Assembly: GCF_018991925.1 (NCBI RefSeq)
Contig: NW_024735503.1
Span: 4,368,884-4,432,883, forward strand
Reading direction: 5' to 3'
From: Homarus americanus
Lineage: Eukaryota; Arthropoda; Malacostraca; Decapoda; Nephropidae
DNA length: 64,000 nt
Below, piece by piece: positions 59,426-64,000 of this stretch; position 1 is the stretch's first letter; the number at the start of each line of letters is the position of its first letter. The notes under the pieces are model-generated. The model did not search any database and had not been told where the DNA came from. It saw nothing but the letters and a program-made list of their open reading frames with translations. Both the position numbers and the translations under genes were made by a program.

Positions 59426-59945
59426 TAGGTTAGGTTAGGTTAGGTTAGTAGCATATAGATTAATGTTTGGCTAGGTTAAGTTAGTAAGTTAGTTTAGATA
59501 AAGTGAGGTTAGATTAGGTTAGTTTAGATTAAAATCACTTAAGTTAGGTTGGGTTACGTGTGGTCGTCAGTGTTAGATTAGCGAAGGCTAGTATTAGGTT
59601 AGGTTATTATTTAAGTATTTGGTTAGTTTAGGTTACTTTTAGGTTAGGTTACTGCTAGGTTAGGTTAGGTTAAGCCTACATCATCCTGTGTTACTATATC
59701 GAGCCGGCCAGCTGCTCAATGAGGCCTCCAGTTAGCTGTGTTGTGAAGCCTCATATCTTATCTCGTCTGCCATAACAAACACCAGGAGCTTAGACTGATC
59801 TTCCGGTGTCACGTGTTGAGACTAATGTTCCCGGCATGTCCATAACCTAACCTAACCTAACCTAACAGTAACCTAACCTAACCTAACCTTTTATTCCTAG
59901 GGTTAAACTCAGTACACCTCAAACCCTCGATAATAATCTGATTGA
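59426..59945 (+). repeat. Scattered TTAGG-type tracts
   Basis: Degenerate GGTTA runs at 59426-59447 and 59480-59680, and the reverse orientation (CCTAA) at 59842-59890. No gene. Confidence 0.7.
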
Positions 59946-59949
59946 ACTG

Positions 59950-60650
59950 CCCAGACCATTTCCAGTACACCACCTCCCCACCCTGGTTGTTGTGTGCTCA
60001 CGTCACGACACACCCACTGCCTGGTTGTTGTTTGTTGTGTGCTCACGTGACACCCTGCGTTGTTGTGTGCACGACACCCACTCCAGTTGTTGTGTGCTCA
60101 CGTCACACACCCACTGTTGTTGTTGCTGTGTGCTCACGTCACGACACCCCCCGGTTGTTGTGTGCTCACGACACACCCACTGCCTGGTTAAGTGCCTCAC
60201 GTTACACACCCCATGCCTGGTTGTTGTGTCTCACGTCACACCCCTGCCTGTTGTTGTACCACGTCACGACACACCCACTGCCTGTTGTTGTGTGCTCACG
60301 TCTGACTGCTGTTGTGCTCACACACCCACTGCCTGTTGTTGTGCACGTCACACACACACATGGTAGCCCACAAATGTCAGACACACCCACTGCTTAAGAA
60401 TGCCACACACCCACTCCTGGTTGCAACAGTGTGCTTCAACAACGACACACCCACCGTCTGTCAATTACCACGTCACGACGACCCACCCCGGTTGTTGTGC
60501 TCATTCACACACCCACTCCTGCTGTTGTGTGCTCAGTCACGTTGGTTTTGTGTGCTCACGTCACGACACACCCACTGCCTGTTGTTATGTGCCACGTCAC
60601 ACACCCATCCTGTTGTTGTGCTCACGTCACGACACACCCACTTACGTAGG
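59950..60650 (+). repeat. Minisatellite of roughly 38 bp
   Basis: About 18 degenerate units built from GTTGTTGTGTGCTCACGTCA and CGACACACCCACTGCCTG with many small deletions. Confidence 0.88.
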
Positions 60651-60699
60651 TTAGATTAGGTTATATTAACAGGCAGAAAGAAGAGAACAATTAAAAGAA

Positions 60700-61040
60700 C
60701 CGCCTGAAGGTTAGGTCAGGTAGGTTATAGGTTAGGTTATAGGTAAGGTTAGGGTGTAGGTTAGGTCAGGTTATAGGTTAGGTTAGGTTATAGGTAAGGT
60801 CAGGTAAGGTTATAGGTTGGGTTATAGGTAAGGTCAGGTTAGGTTATAGGTTAGGCTAGGTTATAGGTAAGGTCAGGTTAGGTTATAGGTTAGGTAAGGT
60901 TATAGGTTAGGTTATAGGTTAGGTAAGGTTATAGGTTAGGTTAGGTTATAGGTAAGGTCAGGTAAGGTTATAGGTAAGGTTGTAAGTTATGTTGGGTTTG
61001 GTTAGGATAGGTTAAGCTAGGATAGGTTAGGTTATAGGTT
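60700..61040 (+). repeat. Array of GGTTATAGGTTAGGTAA type
   Basis: Degenerate tandem units mixing GGTTA and TATAGG. Probably TTAGG-derived. Confidence 0.85.
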
Positions 61041-61554
61041 AAGTTATAACTTGTATTAAAATAAGTTTTATTAGGTTTTCAGGTAAAATAAATAGGGGGG
61101 GGGTTAAACTTCACGTGTTCCTATATTTCTCTATCAATAATTATGGTGAAAACACACACACACAGACACACACACACACACACACACACACATGAACTTT
61201 TTGATTTACCGAAGCACGAGTCAATCCTTTATGTTCCTTCTGTGGCGCCCCGCTGTATACTGGGTAAGAGTGTAATCAGTTTTCATTTCCTTCTGTGTGG
61301 TGTGTTAATTTTCCCCGAACCAGTTTGATCTCACCTTCCCTGAATACTACTGGTGTTCCTCTCTTAGCAGGGGGGTGATAGATGTTATGATTTATTGTGT
61401 GAGTGGTTAGGTTAGGTTAGGTTGTGTTTGATTAGGTTATGTTATGTTATGTTTGATTAGGTTATGTTATGTTATGTTCTGACCTCAGTTGTGTTCTGAC
61501 CTCACTAGGGGAAAGGTCATGGCAGGGTTAGCTCCCGAGGGATAATTATCAGAT

Positions 61555-62526
61555 ATGGCCAGTGTTATGTGTGGTCTTGGGTGTGCGAGTTTGTTGACCA
61601 AACTGGAGTGGTCCATGGAAGAATTGGCGAGGGCCAAGGAAGAAATTGAGAGGGCCAAGTTGGAGAACCTGAAATAAAAAGAAGAGCTGGCGAGGTTAAG
61701 GGGGAAGGTGGGACAGGGAAAGCCAGTGTCTGACGAAAACTCAAGCGAGTGGAAGGTTGTGAGGAGTGGGAAGACGAAGCTGGTGGTAAAGAAATACACC
61801 AAGGATACGACAACAACAGCTAAGTGTACCAACTCGTTCAGTCCCTTGATAGACGAACTGGACGTTAGTACAGTCAGGGACAGGGATGACAAGGAAGGTA
61901 TAAAAATTTTAATTGTTGGTGACTCACAGGTAAGGTACATGGACAGGGCCTTTTGTGGTAAAAACAAAACTAGGATGAGGGTGTGTTTGCCAGGAGCTGG
62001 GGTGGGGGATATAATTGACAGGATGGACAATATCTTGTCTGGTAATGGGAACAAACCCATTATCTGCCTCAGTGCAGGAGGCAATGATATTGGCCGGTGT
62101 TGGAGCAAGGAGCTTCTTGATAAGTTCAAGGCAGCTATAGATCGTATTAGGTCTAAGGGAGGGATCCCTATCATATGCTGTGTCCTGCCTAGAAGGAGAG
62201 TTGGCAGTGAATGGTTGTCAAGGGCGGTTGGTGTCAACGACCGTCTTGACAGATATTGCAAGTCAATATCTGTCCCATTCATTGACAACTGGGACAACTT
62301 CTACGGCAGAAGGGACCTTTATGCTAGGGATGGGGTGCACCTGTCTCGGGGTGGGGTGGCAACCCTGGCTGGGTCTCTAGAGGGCGCAGTTCAAAGGATA
62401 TCGAAGTCTTTAAACTGCTCGGGGAACATATGGGCACAGGGGTGGGGGAAACTGCAGTGGGAGAGGGTAAACAAAGTAAAAGATTACAGGGAAATAGTGT
62501 TAGGAATGATAACAAAACTAAATTAA
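61555..62526 (+). pseudogene. CR1-like retrotransposon ORF1 with SGNH-hydrolase-like domain
   Basis: A frame from ATG 61555 carries a charged, probably coiled-coil start (SMEELARAKEEIERAK), is interrupted by TAA at 61675-61677, and stays open to TAA 62524-62526; the intact part begins at ATG 61708. The C-terminal half has ILIVGDSQVRYMD (block I GDS), ICLSAGGNDI (block with GxND) and ARDGVHLSRGG (DxxH), the catalytic blocks of SGNH/GDSL esterases found in ORF1 of CR1-group elements. The Ser, Asn, Asp and His are all present. The single internal stop makes this copy defective unless translation restarts at 61708. Confidence 0.8.
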
Positions 62527-64000
62527 ACAGGGAGTTTAAAATTAAACGCGGTAAAGGGAGGACTCAGAACACGACTAACATAAATGTCTACTACGCGAAC
62601 AGTAGAAGTATGAGAAACAAAATGGATGATATTAGGGCCTTGGTATGTACCGAAAAAATCGATATAATAGCATTCACTGAAACATGGATCAACCTAGACT
62701 CACGTGAGTTGCCGGTCGAATACCAAATTGCGGGTTACAAATTGTTCCATACCGATAGGCAGACCAGGAAAAGAGGCCGAGTAGCAATCTATGTTAGGGA
62801 TAATCTGAAGTGTGAAATAAATAAGGAAATAAAAATTGAGCGGCATACAGAAACAATTTGGATAGAATTAAGCAACGGTAGGGAAAAATTAATCACAGGA
62901 GTAATATATAGACCTCCCAATCTTGACAGAGTCAATGAGCGACTTATCTGGGATGAAATGCGCAGGGCATCCATACACAACAAAGTCTGTATAGTAGGCG
63001 ACTTTAACCTTGGCCAAATAGATTGGACTGACCTTACGGATAACTCAGAATCAGAGGATTTTCTCGAGACGATCCAGGACTGTTTCCTAAGTCAACATAT
63101 AACCGAACCCACACCGGGTAATAATATACTCGATTTAGTTCTGTCGAACAGAGAAAACCTCATTAGCAATGTCGAGATAGGAAACGAACTTGCAAACAGC
63201 GATCACAAAGAAATTAGATTCCAGTTAGATTTTCAGGGCAGATGTAAGGAAAATTCCACTGAAGTACCAGATTTCAGAAGGGCAAACTTTGACAGTTTAA
63301 AGAGACAACTGAGAGAGGGGGTGTGGCGCTTGGCCGTGAACCTGACAGATGACTCCGACCTGATAGCGAGATCTGAGAGTGCCGAGTTCCACGACAATTT
63401 AAATAATGAGTTACTTAATGCACAAAGGCAGAACATACCATACAAAAAACTCAGATCAGACAACAATGACCCTAAATGGATAAATAATTATTTAAAGAAC
63501 ATCATTGGCCAAAGGAAGGCTATAGGTAGAAGGATAAAGCGTGGCGAAATTTACCTCCAGGATTATTATAAGATATTGGCGAGTCGGGTTAAAACCGAGA
63601 TAAGGAAAGCCAAGAGGAATAATGAGGTAAGGATAGCAAGGGAGGCGAAGACAAACCCCAAAGGATTCTACCAAATGTATCAAACTAAAACACGAGAAAA
63701 GATTGGACCAATACTGTCAGATACCGGCGAGCTCACTGATAACGACGGAGAAATGAGCAATAATTTGAATAAATATTTTTCAACAGTTTTCACCACTGAA
63801 AATTTAAACATGATACCCGAGGCACCGACTCTATTCAGAGATAGTGAAGAAAACAAATTGAGGGAGATAGTAGTGACTAGTAACGATGTTAGTAAGCAAA
63901 TAGACAAACTAAAGCCTAATAAGTCACCTGGTCCCGATGAGATATTTGCCAGAGTATTAAAGGAATGTAAGGAAGAGCTTAGTTTGCCCTTAGCAAAGTT
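62526..64000 (+). CDS. CR1-like retrotransposon ORF2 (endonuclease and start of RT), cut by the window edge
   Basis: Frame open from before 62526 (overlapping the end of ORF1) to the window edge; the first in-frame Met is at 62610. An APE-type endonuclease comes first: VYYANSRSMRNK, IIAFTETWI, GRVAIYVRDNL, GVIYRPPN, VCIVGDFNLGQIDW and ANSDHKEI carry the expected Asn, Glu, Asp, Asn and the DH pair. A linker follows (RRANFDSLKRQL, RIKRGEIYLQDYYK), then the RT N-terminal block DKLKPNKSPGPDEI. No stop or frameshift in about 490 codons, so this ORF may be intact. Family placement rests on motif style and the SGNH ORF1. Confidence 0.88.

Overview
The window is nuclear DNA from a eukaryote, most likely a decapod or other malacostracan crustacean. 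This is an inference from several signs. Genes are split by GT-AG introns. Short TTAGG-type (arthropod telomere) tracts are scattered throughout. Micro- and minisatellite load is extreme. A CUB-bearing astacin and an insulin-like peptide gene are present, with Penelope-like, CR1-like and other non-LTR retroelements. Roughly half the window is tandem repeat. There is one scaffold gap of exactly 100 N at 11401-11500.

Layout. The piece left of the gap (1-11400) starts with a 14-bp satellite in reverse orientation (1-265). It then carries, on the minus strand, the signal-peptide and propeptide exons of an astacin (1154-1089 and 473-278), a tRNA-derived SINE (about 1890-2040), and a gene for a secreted Gly/Ser-rich protein with three copies of a cysteine module (9104-2896). 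The piece right of the gap starts with the same 14-bp satellite in forward orientation (11501-14665). It is followed by a decayed LINE (14880-18358) and twelve plus-strand exons (18377-23980) coding for the rest of the astacin domain, an EGF-like module and three CUB domains. Splice phases and protein sequence join minus-strand position 278 to plus-strand position 18377. The simplest reading is that the left contig was placed backwards in the scaffold, cutting one gene in two.

Further right are a broken Penelope-like element with a hammerhead-ribozyme-like terminus (24855-26040), a 20-bp satellite (27898-32696) interrupted by two near-identical LINE 3' ends that were duplicated together with flanking satellite, and a complete three-exon insulin-like peptide gene on the minus strand (34261-32979). 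From 34.3 to 58.5 kb there is almost only repeat: minisatellites, a solo LTR with a 4-bp target duplication (43123-43943), another LINE 3' end (52785-53738) and a palindrome of two Penelope termini (53782-53954). Two stretches with weak coding character follow (58637-58887 and 59413-59058). The window ends in a CR1-like retrotransposon whose ORF1 has an SGNH-hydrolase-like domain and whose ORF2 runs off the edge.

Functionally, the host genes are all secreted products: an astacin-CUB protein whose catalytic Glu and Met-turn Tyr are both replaced (a probable pseudopeptidase), a low-complexity extracellular protein next to it, and a peptide hormone precursor. No prokaryotic-type operons or CRISPR arrays were seen.
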